64,000 bases of DNA from Amphritea japonica ATCC BAA-1530 (GTDB lineage Bacteria; Pseudomonadota; Gammaproteobacteria; Pseudomonadales; Balneatricaceae). Below are positions 40,255 to 52,796 of this stretch, in pieces. The notes beneath the pieces were generated by a model, which saw only the letters and a program-made list of their open reading frames with translations, ran no database searches and was not told the DNA's origin. Position 1 is the stretch's first letter; every line of letters begins with the position of its first letter. A program made the translations under genes and the position numbers. The DNA lies in assembly GCF_016592435.1 (NCBI RefSeq), contig NZ_AP014545.1, forward strand, positions 682,001-746,000. The letters run 5' to 3'.

Positions 40255-42877
40255 TATTCTCTTCACGTTCTTTAAAGCCAAAAATACCTTCCAGGGCGGA
40301 GCTGTCATTACCAATCCCGCCTAACCCTTTTAGGACAAATTGCAGGAATAGAGCGGTGTCTTCTTTCCCATCGCTATCATCCTCTATCCACCGTCGTGCG
40401 GCAACCCGAACTTTCCAACAGCAACTGGCGTACTCTAACCCAAGCAATGCTTCAGGTGTTTGAGAGTTTTCCAGGTCTTTTTGCCATAGTCCCATTGCAC
40501 TCCATTCAGGTGAGAGCGGCCAGATAAAAGTTGCTTCAGCCTGATTTCGTACCTCTTCCCGGTAGCGATAACTGAAACTAATCGCTTTATTGGGAGCTGG
40601 GGTGAAGCGCACTTTAAAATTGTTTTCTAGTGGGTCTAATGATTGTTTATCCAGCTCCGTATCAATTGATAGCTGGAGATCTGAATAGGGGCTCCAGCTG
40701 GCTTCAGCGGCAAAGTTTGATTGCGCTTCAGTATCGACACTTGTATCGCCGTTAAGTTGCACGGTACGGTCGGCAAAGTAATAGGCTTGTGCCAGTCCCA
40801 GTCGGGCTTTTTCACTACCGTCATTTCGATAGAACGCAGAGCTAATACCAAAAGATACCTGTTGGTTATCGCCAACTTTATCCAGTCCGGTAAAACGATT
40901 TTCACGGAATAAGCCTTGGTAGCTAAAGTCTGTTTCAGCCGTATCAAAGTCAGGAATGCCCTGTTGATCTTCTTCCTGGCTGTAAAGGGCAAATAGCCGG
41001 GGCTCCAGTGTTTGAGTGTAGCGGCCAGCCTGACGCTCAAAAACCAGCCCGGAATCAAAACTAAACAGACCTACCGCGCGGCTGATACTGTCGTCTTGTC
41101 CGACAATCTGATCTTCCAGATTATACTGGCTAAGCCAGGCTGTTACCTTAGGTGTCATGTAGCCCCAGCTCCAAACTGTAGGCATGCTTAGAGAGGGCTG
41201 CAGGTGTAGACGACTGCCGGTGACCCGGTCAATACCTGTCAAACCATCGATTTTCCGGTCAAACAAAGTAGTATCAGCCAGATAACTGTAGACTATCTCT
41301 TGTCCCTGATTCTGGCTGTAGCTCCCTTCCAGCTGGAGCTGCGGCATTCGTTGATAAGGAGATTTGCTGTTATTAATAGTTTGATAACTATGCGCCCTGA
41401 GTTTCGCTGACCAGTGTCGGCTGCTGTATCGTACTTCAGCCTGTTGATTCAGGTGATTGGAGCGATCAACATCCAGGCTAGAGCCAAGATCATCAAAGTA
41501 GTCATCATCACTGATAGCGTTGTAATCGACCAGAGTGCTCCAGGCTTCCTTGTGACCGGAATGATTGAGGCCCAGGGCCCAACGGTCGCGATTGGCCTGG
41601 TTATCATCAACCAATAAACCGGTACTAAGCGTTTGTTTACCGTAATTGTCCAGGTAACGGAATTCATTTTCGAGCAACAATCCTCGTTTAGTAAACACTT
41701 TAGGTGTCAGTGTGTCGTCGAAGTTGGGAGCTAAATTGAAATAGTAGGGGATAGCCGCTTCAATTCCATCTTCGTTTGAGTAGCCGAAGGATGGGAACAG
41801 AAAACCTGAGTGGCGCTGGTCATCAATTGGGAATTCCAGATAAGGAAAGTAGAATACTGGGGTGTCAGCAACTCTGAGAGTAGCGTGGCGGGCGGTGCCA
41901 AAGCCACGACTGGGGTCCAGTACCAGGGAGTCTGCTGCGATTTCCCAGCTCTCATCGTTGGGCGGGCACGTGGTATATGTGCTCTCTTCCATCCTGATCC
42001 GGTTATCCTGCATGCGGATAATCCGGCTTGCATCACCCCGCAAGGATCGCTCATGTACGACATAGTCGGCATGACTAACGACTGTTTCACCGGATATTGC
42101 GTTGGTTTGGGCCTGGGTACCGCGGAGTAACATCCCTGGCTCTCTGTATTGTACGTTGCCTACCATACTGATCTGGTTAGATATCTGATCGAACTGAGCA
42201 GAATTACTTCGCAAATAACGGCCTTGCTGACGTAGCTCAACATTACCTTCGAGTCGGGTTAATCCGCCTAACTGCGTTTCTGATCGGTCGGCATCTAGTT
42301 GTAACTTATCTTGATTTAGTGATGAGCTTAATTGTGTACTGCTGTGTGACTCAGGCTCAAGATAGATACCGTGACAAGCTTTTGTCGCTCCGGATACCGG
42401 GTACCAGTCAAGATTTTCGTGGCGCCTGTCTGTCAGGTCGGCCTGTGCTGCCCGGTCTGGTTTAAGTGTCTTGGCTGAAAGGAGTGGAGCACTGGTTACT
42501 GCTACTGCCTTTTCTGTAGATGATTTACCTGGTTCTGAAGTCACGGTGGGAGCTGTGTTGTCAAGACATGACCAGCCACCGACAGCGTTTGCTTCGCAGG
42601 ACCAGGTACCATTTATTTGCTGACTTGACGTGAACGAACCAGATTTTATGGGTTGTTCTTGTTTAATTTCAGCTGACGGTTTTTCCTGCTCGGTTGCTGT
42701 AGGTAGATTATTATCCTGATTCGGATGGCCGCACTGCCAGTCCTGACCATCTTCCATGGTACAGGTCCAGAGGGCATTCTGGATATCTGGATCCAAATTA
42801 GCCGCGTGCAGGATGGCTGGCATTGCGGCAATAACGGCCAGTGTCAGTGTGTAAGAAGAACGTCTTGAGAACGGCAT
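40244..42877 (-). CDS. lptD: LPS-assembly outer membrane protein LptD
   Basis: LptD with LptE inserts LPS into the outer leaflet. The 877-residue protein has a signal peptide (to about residue 25) and an N-terminal extension with two short Trp-Cys repeats (ALWTCTMEDGQDWQCG and GTWSCEANAVGGWSCL). The periplasmic beta-jellyroll (LEGNVELRQQGRYLRSNSAQ) and the large C-terminal barrel follow, with a CC pair in YASCCWKVR, the usual disulfide partner. The extra Cys-rich N-terminal repeats are unlike E. coli LptD and seem lineage-specific. Confidence 0.95.
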   Translation of the reverse strand: MPFSRRSSYTLTLAVIAAMPAILHAANLDPDIQNALWTCTMEDGQDWQCGHPNQDNNLPTATEQEKPSAEIKQEQPIKSGSFTSSQQINGTWSCEANAVGGWSCLDNTAPTVTSEPGKSSTEKAVAVTSAPLLSAKTLKPDRAAQADLTDRRHENLDWYPVSGATKACHGIYLEPESHSSTQLSSSLNQDKLQLDADRSETQLGGLTRLEGNVELRQQGRYLRSNSAQFDQISNQISMVGNVQYREPGMLLRGTQAQTNAISGETVVSHADYVVHERSLRGDASRIIRMQDNRIRMEESTYTTCPPNDESWEIAADSLVLDPSRGFGTARHATLRVADTPVFYFPYLEFPIDDQRHSGFLFPSFGYSNEDGIEAAIPYYFNLAPNFDDTLTPKVFTKRGLLLENEFRYLDNYGKQTLSTGLLVDDNQANRDRWALGLNHSGHKEAWSTLVDYNAISDDDYFDDLGSSLDVDRSNHLNQQAEVRYSSRHWSAKLRAHSYQTINNSKSPYQRMPQLQLEGSYSQNQGQEIVYSYLADTTLFDRKIDGLTGIDRVTGSRLHLQPSLSMPTVWSWGYMTPKVTAWLSQYNLEDQIVGQDDSISRAVGLFSFDSGLVFERQAGRYTQTLEPRLFALYSQEEDQQGIPDFDTAETDFSYQGLFRENRFTGLDKVGDNQQVSFGISSAFYRNDGSEKARLGLAQAYYFADRTVQLNGDTSVDTEAQSNFAAEASWSPYSDLQLSIDTELDKQSLDPLENNFKVRFTPAPNKAISFSYRYREEVRNQAEATFIWPLSPEWSAMGLWQKDLENSQTPEALLGLEYASCCWKVRVAARRWIEDDSDGKEDTALFLQFVLKGLGGIGNDSSALEGIFGFKEREENNDY

Positions 42878-43009
42878 TCAGATTGTCCATTAGTCTGCGA
42901 AGAAAAACATCTATTTCTCTTATCGCTAAACCTTGATTCGAGTAACATACCCTATAGAGCATGGCATGATAAAACATTCGGCTATAACAACGCTAGGGGA
43001 TTGATAAAT

Positions 43010-45589
<2,580 letters not shown>

Positions 45590-45617
45590 TATCACGGATG
45601 AGTAGGAGAAAGCACCC

Positions 45618-46676
45618 TTAGCTTCCCGGTGTGAGAACCATCGGTTCTGCTTTTGAAGGGAGGGCTGGTACCAGGGGTTCTTTATCCAGAATTCGATTTT
45701 TTAAAATACCTCGTAGTTGGCGGGTTAGCCAGAGTGGCTCCCTACGTGGATCGTTGCTGCGCTGATTTAGTCGCACCTGCTGATAACCCTTATTACTCGA
45801 TCGAAGGGCGGCGCGCTTACGTAGCTCTGCTTGCTGCCGTTTGTACTGGTTACGGTTAAACCATAGATCCAACACCGGGGCTTCAGTGTCTGCGATCATT
45901 TTTAGCAGGTTTGGGGCTGAATCGTCCCTTGGCTGAACGGCATCTAATAGCACCAGAAAACGATCTTCCTGTTTCTCGTCTTGAGTAAAATAGTGCATGG
46001 CCCAGGTGGCACCTTCGCCGATCCCCAGAATAATCGTTAACTTTCCGTCCAGATTACTTAATTGGTCAGTTGCCAGCTGCCCCAGTTCAATAATCTGTGT
46101 GTTGTAGTTTGCAATCTGGCCTTCATCCTGTGATGTTGCTTGAGTTGTGACTTGAGTCGTATCGGTAGTCGAAGTGGCCGTTTCTTCTGTTGATTCCGTC
46201 ACCTCTTCAGCAGTGTCTGTTGTTTGAATCAGACCTCTTGCCTGTAATGCAGGGAGTGTGCGCTGAGGAATAACTGTAGGGGGGTGTTCTGGAAGGGAAA
46301 GGCTCAGGGTATTCCATTCAAATGCGGTCATCTGGGTACGGAGGGGATGAACAATAGATGGCCAGTCTGCTCCGGTATCCCGGTCAGGAAAGATCATTAT
46401 GCTGCCGACAGGGGATGCACTGGCTGCTTTCTGAAGCAACGCCAGTTGCTTTTGGTTATTTAGTTCCAGCCATATTGCTTCAGTTTCAATATCTTGTTCT
46501 AGTGCTAAGTCAGCCTGGCGTTGCTGAGTTGGTTTTGGCATAACGCGGGTAATATCAGTGCTTTCACTGGCCGCAGGCACTGCTGATGGTGTTTCGGCCT
46601 CAGTGTCTTCTGCTGCAGATAGAGCAACTGCAGGGCTTAAAAAAAGTGTAAAAATCAGGGGCTTAATTAGTTTCAT
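45618..46676 (-). CDS. DUF3530 family secreted protein (alpha/beta-hydrolase-like)
   Basis: The 352-residue protein has a signal peptide ending near LSAAED. The body resembles DUF3530 proteins: GSIMIFPDRDTGADWPSIVH, LRTQMTAFEWNTLSLSLP and IILGIGEGATWAMHYF, where a G-x-G-x-G element takes the place of the usual nucleophile elbow. A Thr/Glu-rich low-complexity stretch interrupts the fold around residue 160-180. The function is unknown. Confidence 0.8.
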   Translation of the reverse strand: MKLIKPLIFTLFLSPAVALSAAEDTEAETPSAVPAASESTDITRVMPKPTQQRQADLALEQDIETEAIWLELNNQKQLALLQKAASASPVGSIMIFPDRDTGADWPSIVHPLRTQMTAFEWNTLSLSLPEHPPTVIPQRTLPALQARGLIQTTDTAEEVTESTEETATSTTDTTQVTTQATSQDEGQIANYNTQIIELGQLATDQLSNLDGKLTIILGIGEGATWAMHYFTQDEKQEDRFLVLLDAVQPRDDSAPNLLKMIADTEAPVLDLWFNRNQYKRQQAELRKRAALRSSNKGYQQVRLNQRSNDPRREPLWLTRQLRGILKNRILDKEPLVPALPSKAEPMVLTPGS

Positions 46677-46784
46677 GCTTCGATTATTAAAGAGCCAGCA
46701 GATATTAGCAAGAACAAAGCTGGTTGAGTTTCAAAGCGGGGAAAGTACAATAGCCGGATTCCTCTCTCTATTACATTCCGAGTT

Positions 46785-47459
46785 ATGCTAATGGCTGATT
46801 TTAAGATTGCTCCATCTATTCTCTCTGCAGATTTTGCCCGTCTGGGTGAAGAGGTAGAAAACGTCCTTGCAGCAGGTGCTGACTACGTACATTTTGATGT
46901 GATGGATAATCACTATGTGCCTAATCTGACCATCGGCCCTATGGTGTGTAAAGCGTTGCGCAATCATGGTATTAAAGCCCCGATTGATGTTCATCTGATG
47001 GTGAAGCCAGTGGATCGTATGATTGGTGACTTTATTGAAGCCGGTGCCAGTATTATTACTTTTCATCCTGAGGCTTCTGAGCATATTGATCGTTCATTGC
47101 AGATGATCCGCGAGGGTGGATGTAAGTCAGGGTTAGTGTTTAATCCGGCAACACCATTGAGCTATCTGGAATACGTCATGGATAAGGTTGATATGGTGCT
47201 GTTGATGTCGGTCAACCCGGGTTTTGGTGGTCAGAAGTTTATTCCGGCGACGCTGGATAAGCTGAAACAAGCTCGCAAGCTCATCGACCAGAGTGGTTAC
47301 GACATCCGTCTCGAGGTTGACGGTGGAGTGACCGTGGGAAATATTGCTGAGATTGCTGCGGCTGGCGCGGATACTTTTGTCGCGGGTTCTGCCATTTTTA
47401 ATACCAATGACTACCAGGCGACTATCGATAAGATGCGTGCTGAGCTGGCTGCGGTCTGA
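46785..47459 (+). CDS. rpe: Ribulose-phosphate 3-epimerase
   Basis: Rpe interconverts ribulose-5-phosphate and xylulose-5-phosphate. The 224-residue TIM barrel has [18 protein letters not shown], the metal-binding [39 protein letters not shown] and [13 protein letters not shown] second ATG at 46791 is equally possible. rpe-gph is a common pair leading to trpE in pseudomonads, which partly holds here. Confidence 0.97.
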   Translation: MLMADFKIAPSILSADFARLGEEVENVLAAGADYVHFDVMDNHYVPNLTIGPMVCKALRNHGIKAPIDVHLMVKPVDRMIGDFIEAGASIITFHPEASEHIDRSLQMIREGGCKSGLVFNPATPLSYLEYVMDKVDMVLLMSVNPGFGGQKFIPATLDKLKQARKLIDQSGYDIRLEVDGGVTVGNIAEIAAAGADTFVAGSAIFNTNDYQATIDKMRAELAAV

Positions 47460-47473
47460 GTGGGTTAACCGCT

Positions 47474-48157
47474 TTGAAAGAGTTATTTAAGGGGGAGTTT
47501 CCCCGATTAGTCCTCTTTGATCTGGACGGTACTCTGCTGGACAGTGTGCCTGATCTGGCACTTGCTGTTGATCGCATGTTGGCCGCTATGGGGATGCCGG
47601 AAGCCGGCGAAGGCAGAGTACGAAACTGGGTCGGCAATGGTGCTCAGATGTTAGTGAAACGTGCACTGACTGGCCTCGACTCTCCTGTGGGAAATGAACC
47701 TGAGCTTGTTCTTCTTGACCGAGCCTATGAGCTGTTTTTAGAGCACTATGGCACCTGTTGTTCCGAGAAAAGCAGGTTGTACCCCGGTGTTATCGAAGTG
47801 CTAACGGCCTTGCAGGCGGCGCAGGTTAATATGGGCCTGGTTACCAACAAACCCCTGAGTTTTACTGATGCTTTGATGGGTGAGTTTAGTCTTAACGATT
47901 ACTTTTCTATTACCTTAGGTGGTGACAGCCTGGCTGAGAAAAAGCCACACCCGTTGCCTTTGCTGCATGCAATGGAAGTATCCGGCGTCAGTCCTGAGCA
48001 TACTTTGATGGTGGGAGATTCCCGCAGCGATATTAAAGCTGCGCAGGCGGCAGGGTGTAAAGTTGCTGCCGTTACCTATGGTTATAATCATGGTGAACCT
48101 GTTGCTCGTTATGCTCCAGACCTCATTATTGATAACCTGAAAGAGCTGATTAACTAA
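47474..48157 (+). CDS. gph: Phosphoglycolate phosphatase Gph
   Basis: Gph dephosphorylates 2-phosphoglycolate, a by-product of oxidative DNA damage repair. The 227-residue HAD hydrolase has FDLDGTLLDSVPDLALAVDR (nucleophile Asp), NWVGNGAQMLVKRAL, LVTNKP and MVGDSRSDIKAAQAAG. The start is TTG, 14 bp after rpe. There is no closer ATG. Confidence 0.94.
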   Translation: MKELFKGEFPRLVLFDLDGTLLDSVPDLALAVDRMLAAMGMPEAGEGRVRNWVGNGAQMLVKRALTGLDSPVGNEPELVLLDRAYELFLEHYGTCCSEKSRLYPGVIEVLTALQAAQVNMGLVTNKPLSFTDALMGEFSLNDYFSITLGGDSLAEKKPHPLPLLHAMEVSGVSPEHTLMVGDSRSDIKAAQAAGCKVAAVTYGYNHGEPVARYAPDLIIDNLKELIN

Positions 48158-49072
48158 TCAGCTCTTTTCCGTTTTATCGAGTTCTTCGAAAAGAGCCGTT
48201 CTGGCTGAATTGCATACCGCAAGCACACCGGGGTGGCTGACTCTGCGTTCAAGTGAAATCGCATAAAACCGTTCCCTTATATCATCCATGCGACCGATAA
48301 CCTCTACACCATATTGGCGAGTCATCTGCTGTGCTATAACAGTTGGTGCGCAAAAAATTCCGGCGCCAGAAAGACCAAAAGCCTCAATCAATGCTGTGTC
48401 TGCGCACTCGACCTGAATATCTGGTCGTATTTTGTGGCGTTCAAACCACCGCTTAAGGCCTGACCCCCGTTCGGTTTCGGCTGATGGCATCAGCATTGGA
48501 GCACCTTCTAAAGAGGCTGGAAAGTTTGCCCGGTAAGTTGCTGCGACATCTGGAGTAGCAAAAAAACTCAGTCCGCATTCGCCTAATAGGTGGTTATAGC
48601 CACGAATATGGAAGCTAGCATCCAGTGGCCTGTCAGCTAGCACCAGATCAAGCTTCTGGGTTGCGAGGTCGGCCAGGAGATTTGGCAGTGGGCCTTCTTC
48701 GCATATTAATCTACTGGAATCAGACTGCTTTAAGGCGGGTTCTAAAAGGTGATAAGTGATCAGTTTTGGTAGCACATCGGCAATACCAATAGTAAAGCGC
48801 TGTTGCTTGAGTGTGGTTGCATTATTGATACTCTGTTTGAGCTCGTCCCCTAACAGAAAGATATCTTCGGCATAGTTGAGAGCATGTTGACCAGCTTTAG
48901 TTAATTTAAGATTCCTCCCTCGTTTTTTAAATAGCGCAGTTCCCAGTTCTTGCTCGAGTAGTTTGATCTGTCCGCTGATCGTTTGCGGGGTTAGATGAAG
49001 CTTTTCACTGGCTCGATTAATACTGCCTTCCTGAGCTACTGCAAGAAAATAACGTAGGTGTTTAAAGTTCAT
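48158..49072 (-). CDS. nhaR: LysR-family transcriptional regulator, NhaR-like
   Basis: The 304-residue protein has the LysR winged-helix DNA-binding domain (FLAVAQEGSINRASEKLHLT, then QTISGQIKLLEQELGTALF). Its effector domain resembles NhaR (QRFTIGIADVLPKLITYHLL and LLADLATQKLDLVLADRPL), an activator responding to sodium in enterics. No antiporter gene lies next to it. It converges with gph. Confidence 0.78.
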   Translation of the reverse strand: MNFKHLRYFLAVAQEGSINRASEKLHLTPQTISGQIKLLEQELGTALFKKRGRNLKLTKAGQHALNYAEDIFLLGDELKQSINNATTLKQQRFTIGIADVLPKLITYHLLEPALKQSDSSRLICEEGPLPNLLADLATQKLDLVLADRPLDASFHIRGYNHLLGECGLSFFATPDVAATYRANFPASLEGAPMLMPSAETERGSGLKRWFERHKIRPDIQVECADTALIEAFGLSGAGIFCAPTVIAQQMTRQYGVEVIGRMDDIRERFYAISLERRVSHPGVLAVCNSARTALFEELDKTEKS

Positions 49073-49163
49073 TAGGGCACCGAAAATTCATATAATGGTT
49101 CGTATAAATCTTACTGTTTATATAATAAATTCGTATTTTATTTATAGTTTACTCGACTATACT

Positions 49164-49340
49164 GTGACTTATCGAGTTTGTCATGACTTCTCAGGTTCTC
49201 CCCTAAAGGGTCAGGGTAAGCGAGTTGTTAGAAGGTTGTAAGAAGTTGTTTAGTAAATTGTTGTAAGGCTTTCCTCATGCCTATTATGTAAGTGGACTCT
49301 CATCCAAACCTTATCCCGGCTCCCAAGGCCGGTTTTTTTT
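49164..49340 (+). ncRNA. Candidate small RNA or leader RNA ending at a strong terminator
   Basis: The 600-bp gap between the regulator and trpE has no convincing coding frame but contains a strong intrinsic terminator at its middle. A TATACT box at 49158-49163 could serve as -10, although its -35 is poor. Between them lies a run of GTTGT/AAG-rich near-repeats around 49220-49268. The 5' end is a guess. I do not recognise a known RNA family. Confidence 0.35.
49316..49340 (+). terminator. Rho-independent terminator
   Basis: CCGGC (49316-49320), a 7-nt loop and GCCGG (49328-49332) form a GC-rich stem followed by eight T residues (49333-49340). It points in the plus direction and has no upstream plus-strand gene for more than 1 kb, so it must end an RNA started within the gap or transcripts running on from gph. 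Confidence 0.8.
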
Positions 49341-49691
49341 GTCTGCAGATTGAAAAACAAGGTGTGAATTGAGTTTCTTAAGTCGGAAAGTGAGGTAGAG
49401 CTTTCTGCAGGGTTAATAAAATAGCTATCGAGCCACCGCCTGAGTTGATTCAGGGGTGAGGCTGCTATAAAGTTGAGTTTCTTGAATCAATGATTGCCTG
49501 GAAACACCGTGTCAGATTTGCTAACCCCAATAGAGATAGTTCTGTGCACCCGCTATGGCGGAGAGCGTTGGCGATGGCGTAACTGAACCCCGCATTTCAG
49601 TTATGGTGTCCGACCTGCTTTGAAACAAGCAAACGGAATATATTTTAAATACTCTGATGATAAAGTCTCAGGGTAGCAACGAGTACAAACG
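49341..49691. other. trpE upstream region
   Basis: This 350-bp stretch holds no clear gene. A perfect 8-bp inverted repeat (49580-49587 and 49596-49603, loop 8 nt) lies about 90 bp before the trpE ATG. I see no leader peptide with consecutive Trp codons, so classical ribosome-mediated attenuation is not supported. Confidence 0.45.
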
Positions 49692-51176
49692 ATGAGTCCT
49701 GAACAATTTTCTGAATTAGCTGCACAAAACTTTAATCGTATCCCGGTTGTCCGCGAAGTCTTAGCGGATTTGGATACCCCTTTGTCTACTTATATGAAAC
49801 TGGCAAATCAGCCCTATAGCTATCTGCTAGAGTCAGTTGAAGGCGGAGAAAAGTGGGGTCGGTATTCCATTATCGGGTTGCCTTGTAGAACGGTACTTAA
49901 AGTCTTTGGTCATAACATCCGGGTTGAAACTGACGGTGAGATTGTTGAACAAGCTGAGGTTTCGGATCCTCTTGAGTTTGTTGAGCAATTCCAGGCCCGT
50001 TATCGTGCGGCTGAGCTACCAGGTTTGCCCCGGTTTAACGGTGGATTGGTAGGCTATTTCGGTTACGATTGTGTTCGCTATGTGGAAAAAAGACTGGCGG
50101 ACTCTGCGCCGGATGATGTTATCGGTACGCCGGATATCCTGTTGATGGTATCCGATGAGGTTGTTGTTTTTGATAACCTGAGTGGCAAGCTGATACTGAT
50201 CAGTCATGCGGATCCTGCTGTAGAAGACGCGTTAGATGAAGCGCAGTTGAGGCTTGATGAACTCGTTAGTCGATTGCGTTTCTCGGTCCCACAGCAAGAT
50301 ACCCAACCGTCAGAACGGAGAGAAGTATCCGAATCAGAATTTAAATCCAGTTTTGGCGAACAGCAATATAAGGATTCTGTTGATCGTATCAAAGAATACA
50401 TTCTCTCTGGAGATGTAATGCAGACGGTTATCTCGCAACGGATGACAATTCCTTTTACCAGCAGTCCTCTTGATCTTTATCGTGCTCTGCGTTGCCTGAA
50501 CCCTTCGCCATATATGTATGTCTTGCATCTGGACGATCATCATGTCGTAGGCTCTTCTCCAGAAATTCTGGCACGGGTAGAGGATAACGTCGTTACGGTT
50601 CGACCGATTGCTGGAACCCGCCCGCGGGGGGCAACCGAGGCCGAGGATCAGGCGTTGGAAAAAGATCTGCTGGAAGATCCTAAAGAGATCGCTGAGCACC
50701 TGATGCTGATTGATTTGGGACGTAATGATGTGGGTCGTGTTGCAGAGATTGGCAAAGTTGAGCTGACGACCCAGATGGCTGTAGAGCGTTATTCACATGT
50801 AATGCATATTGTCTCTAATGTGATAGGTCATCTGAAACCAAATGTGTCGGCTATGGATGTATTGCGTGCAACCCTACCTGCAGGAACTCTGAGTGGGGCG
50901 CCTAAGGTACGGGCGATGGAAATTATTGATGAATTAGAACCGGTAAAACGGGGTATCTATGGTGGTGCTGTAGGCTATCTTTCTTGGAACGGTAATATGG
51001 ACACGGCCATAGCAATTCGTACCGCTGTGATTGAAAACGGCCAGCTACATATACAAGCCGGCGCCGGTATTGTAGCTGATTCTGTGCCCAGCTCTGAATG
51101 GGATGAAACCATGAATAAAGGCCGGGCTATATTCAAGGCTGTAGCCATGGTGGAACAAGGATTAGACAATCTCTGA
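49692..51176 (+). CDS. trpE: Anthranilate synthase component I TrpE
   Basis: TrpE makes anthranilate from chorismate, the first step of tryptophan synthesis. The 494-residue protein has the feedback-site [20 protein letters not shown] region near residue 40 and the chorismate-binding core: [48 protein letters not shown] and [13 protein letters not shown] terminator follows directly and no trpG is adjacent, so trpE is transcribed on its own here. Confidence 0.97.
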   Translation: MSPEQFSELAAQNFNRIPVVREVLADLDTPLSTYMKLANQPYSYLLESVEGGEKWGRYSIIGLPCRTVLKVFGHNIRVETDGEIVEQAEVSDPLEFVEQFQARYRAAELPGLPRFNGGLVGYFGYDCVRYVEKRLADSAPDDVIGTPDILLMVSDEVVVFDNLSGKLILISHADPAVEDALDEAQLRLDELVSRLRFSVPQQDTQPSERREVSESEFKSSFGEQQYKDSVDRIKEYILSGDVMQTVISQRMTIPFTSSPLDLYRALRCLNPSPYMYVLHLDDHHVVGSSPEILARVEDNVVTVRPIAGTRPRGATEAEDQALEKDLLEDPKEIAEHLMLIDLGRNDVGRVAEIGKVELTTQMAVERYSHVMHIVSNVIGHLKPNVSAMDVLRATLPAGTLSGAPKVRAMEIIDELEPVKRGIYGGAVGYLSWNGNMDTAIAIRTAVIENGQLHIQAGAGIVADSVPSSEWDETMNKGRAIFKAVAMVEQGLDNL

Positions 51177-51195
51177 TTGCTGTTTTGAGCGATAG

Positions 51196-51220
51196 AAAGC
51201 CTCCCTTTGGAGGTTTTTTT
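51196..51220 (+). terminator. Rho-independent terminator after trpE
   Basis: CCTCC (51200-51204), a 4-nt loop and GGAGG (51209-51213) form a stem that can extend by A-T pairs and is followed by seven T residues, about 20 bp after the trpE stop. Confidence 0.85.
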
Positions 51221-51368
51221 ATACCGCTTTCATTGGTAAATAAATGCCTTGTCAGATACTTTCCTCTGATCTGGATCGGTTGACCTGCGCGTCAGATTAT
51301 GGCCCAATGTGCGCTGTTGAAAACATGGATTGTTTTACTTAGGAAGTATCGACTATGGATGGTTTGCG

Positions 51369-52712
51369 GTGAAGATTAGACTTACTCTGATTGCTTTCAG
51401 GGGGATAGCTCCGGCAAGAAAAGTAGAAAAGGTCTTTTCCGGTGAAGAGTTTACTCTGGGTAGGGCTGACGATAATGACATCGTCCTGGAAGACCCGGAT
51501 CGTTACTGTTCACGATATCATGCCCGGTGTTATCTCATTTCGGGCAGCTACTACCTCGAAGATACAAGTTCTCCTGGTACCCAGTTAAATACAGGCCAGT
51601 TTATTACTCGTGGTCAGCGTCATAAACTGCAGGATGGGGATCGGCTTGTCGTAGGCGAAAATCAACTGCTAGTGACCGTCGAAGAAGATCAACCTGTACG
51701 ATTGCAGCAGGCATCGGTTGATTCTTTCTCAATAGATGATTTCTTTGCAGAGCATGAAGCTGAACTGCACGAATCTCAGCCTCCAGCCAGAACCGCTCCA
51801 CTACCGAATATTCCTTTAGGTCATGCTGATGATTATTATCGCTCCCCTAAATCTCATTCTATCGCGCCACAGCAAGAGCAAGAACCTTTTGATTTTTCAG
51901 ATCTTTCAAATTTCATGTCGGGATCGGAAACAGACACGCTCTCGGTTGAAGAAGAACCGCTTAACGAGATTGCTCCGGCCTCAGTAGCTGTCATTGAAAG
52001 AACTGTTTCCGTAGAAGAGTCTGAGTCATCTGGAGCGCTGGCAAATGATAGCCAGGCTCCTGCGGAAGTAATGGAAAAACCATCGGTGAAGGCTGAATCA
52101 GCGTCGGATCAGATGACCTCAGGTAGCGAATTACACATTGATAGTCGAGCGATCCGTAGCTTTCTGGAAGGTCTGGGGTTAAACCCCAAAGATTTAATCG
52201 GTAAAAATAAAGTCGAAATCATGCGCGCCGCGGGTGAGATGCTGAACATCCTGACGAAAGGAACAATGGATATTTTGCAGACTCGTAACGATATAAAACG
52301 GGAATTTGGTATGGATGTAACCCGTATTGGCGCTGTCCGTAATAATCCGCTGAAGTTTTGTAGCAACGTAGATGAAGCGATGCTGATTATGCTGACTCAT
52401 TCAGAAGGTTATCTGGGGCCACAGGAATCGGTTTTGGAAGGTGTGGTTGATGTTAAGGCTCATCAGGTTGCGGTGATGTCAGGTATGCAAGCTGCGTTGA
52501 CATCATTGTTAGAGCGCTTCGAGCCAGTCACTCTTGAGTCGCAGTTGACGACTCGTTTTACCTTGTCGAAAAAGAGCCGTTACTGGGATATGTACACAAC
52601 GGCATATCAGCAGCTGCAACTTGAAGCTCAGGATAATTTTCACGGTCTGTTTGGTGAAGAGTTTTCTCGTGTATATGAAGAGCAAGTAAGACAAATTAAT
52701 CGAGTTTTGTAG
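51369..52712 (+). CDS. FHA-domain protein of the type VI secretion-associated TagH/ImpI family
   Basis: The frame opens at TTG 51330, but I choose GTG 51369, which begins KIRLTLIAF as expected; this gives 447 residues. An N-terminal forkhead-associated domain (FTLGRADDNDIVLEDP, then SRYHARC) should bind phosphothreonine. After a long acidic linker, the C-terminal domain (IRSFLEGLGLNPKDLI, FGMDVTRIGAVRNNPLKF, EGVVDVKAHQVAVMSGM, LLERFEPVTLE) matches the region conserved in type VI secretion FHA proteins. No other type VI gene is in the window; it precedes a two-partner secretion pair instead. Confidence 0.85.
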   Translation: MKIRLTLIAFRGIAPARKVEKVFSGEEFTLGRADDNDIVLEDPDRYCSRYHARCYLISGSYYLEDTSSPGTQLNTGQFITRGQRHKLQDGDRLVVGENQLLVTVEEDQPVRLQQASVDSFSIDDFFAEHEAELHESQPPARTAPLPNIPLGHADDYYRSPKSHSIAPQQEQEPFDFSDLSNFMSGSETDTLSVEEEPLNEIAPASVAVIERTVSVEESESSGALANDSQAPAEVMEKPSVKAESASDQMTSGSELHIDSRAIRSFLEGLGLNPKDLIGKNKVEIMRAAGEMLNILTKGTMDILQTRNDIKREFGMDVTRIGAVRNNPLKFCSNVDEAMLIMLTHSEGYLGPQESVLEGVVDVKAHQVAVMSGMQAALTSLLERFEPVTLESQLTTRFTLSKKSRYWDMYTTAYQQLQLEAQDNFHGLFGEEFSRVYEEQVRQINRVL

Positions 52713-52796
52713 ATTGTTGGCTCGCAGCGTAGCTATTGTTCAGACGCTGTAGAGGACAAGGAATGTTTAACGGCTTATAGGGATGAAAGCGCAAAG

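Noticed and set aside
49341-49691. Classical trp attenuator before trpE
   Set aside because: No leader peptide with tandem Trp codons and no terminator close to the trpE start; the only strong terminator lies about 350 bp upstream.
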